Below, piece after piece: positions 5,456 to 5,762 of a stretch of 5,762 nt of DNA. The position numbers were made by a program, and so were the translations under genes. Source of the DNA: JBGLNJ01 sp964353405 (GTDB lineage Bacteria > Chloroflexota > Anaerolineae > Fen-1058); NCBI GenBank assembly GCA_964353405.1, contig CAYGWJ010000405.1:1-5762 (forward strand), read 5' to 3'. Under the pieces are notes generated by a model that searched no databases, had not been told where the DNA came from, and was given only the letters and a program-made list of their open reading frames with translations. Every line of letters starts with the position of its first letter. Positions within the stretch are counted from its first letter, which is position 1.

Positions 5456-5762
5456 AATGTTCAGCGAAAGCCACGAGGGCTTGCTCGAAAACTGCCATCG
5501 GCGGCCTCACCAATCCCGCACCTACCTGTCCCACGCCGGGGTCTTTGTGGGCCACGCCCGTGTTGATGCGCGGCGTGATGCCTTTCTCCACCACTTTGCG
5601 GATGTCAATGCCGGTTGGCGTGCCGCGAAAATCCAGCGCCGGGATGGCAAAGTATTTGTGCTCGGCGTGAGTGATCTCGTACATTTCCAGCGTGGCGTTC
5701 ATCGCGTCCTTGGGTGTGCCGCCGACAAAGGTGACGATGGCCACCGCGGATGCCATCGCAAA
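5445..5762 (-). CDS. DUF1116 (YlbE/AllG-like) protein, C-terminal part
   Basis: The frame is open to the right edge, so this is only the last 105 or so residues; the ATG at 5756 is internal, preceded in frame by Phe-Ala. The sequence YFAIPALDFRGTPTGIDIRK, then ITPRINTGVAHKDPGVGQVGAG and LVRPPMAVFEQAL, resembles from memory the end of DUF1116 proteins. In E. coli the member YlbE (AllG) works with FdrA and YlbF as an oxamate carbamoyltransferase at the end of anaerobic allantoin use. If the assignment holds, FdrA-like and carbamate-kinase genes could lie to the right, outside this window. The stop falls in a repeat array 27 bp before the next gene. The family call is by recognition of the tail only. 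Confidence 0.65.
   Translation of the reverse strand, partial: FAMASAVAIVTFVGGTPKDAMNATLEMYEITHAEHKYFAIPALDFRGTPTGIDIRKVVEKGITPRINTGVAHKDPGVGQVGAGLVRPPMAVFEQALVAFAEHYGI

Overview
The window reads as a stretch of a mid-to-high GC bacterial chromosome in which every supported gene lies on the minus strand. The style (a TCATTCTGAG-type dispersed palindrome, G-rich heptamer arrays at gene ends, a free-standing 23S-IVP-type four-helix-bundle gene, a tandem cyclase-family enzyme) is reminiscent of Chloroflexota or similar environmental lineages. That is an impression from style, not a demonstrated assignment.

In transcription order (right to left) there is a metabolic block. It holds the C-terminal end of a DUF1116-like protein (YlbE/AllG type, 5445-5762), a four-helix-bundle protein (4929-5417), an AMP-forming acyl-CoA ligase (3306-4829) and a double-domain cyclase-family metal hydrolase (1596-3269). 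Ligase and cyclase are about 36 bp apart and probably cotranscribed, with a possible extended -10 promoter just ahead of the ligase. DUF1116 proteins work with FdrA-type proteins in carbamoyl-transfer (oxamate/allantoin) catabolism. Cyclase-family enzymes hydrolyse amides such as formylkynurenine or isatin. Together this suggests catabolism of a nitrogen-containing or aromatic compound, with the hydrolysis product activated to a CoA thioester; the substrate cannot be read from sequence.

The second block is accessory in character: a DinB/DUF664 family protein (953-1462), an orphan open frame without a start (775-948), a hicBA toxin-antitoxin pair (355-791) with its own probable promoter, a short echo of the DinB 3' end (234-278), and the start of an unrecognised gene that begins with TTG and runs off the left edge (1-187).

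The most distinctive non-coding signal is a degenerate 7-8 bp repeat (GGAGATT/GGTATTG-like) found at three places, each overlapping the stop codon of a gene. Two of these arrays are in opposite orientation and bracket the four-helix-bundle gene, so its transcript could fold end to end. A second structure, a 35-bp inverted repeat whose arms each carry a small palindrome, lies between the cyclase and dinB genes.
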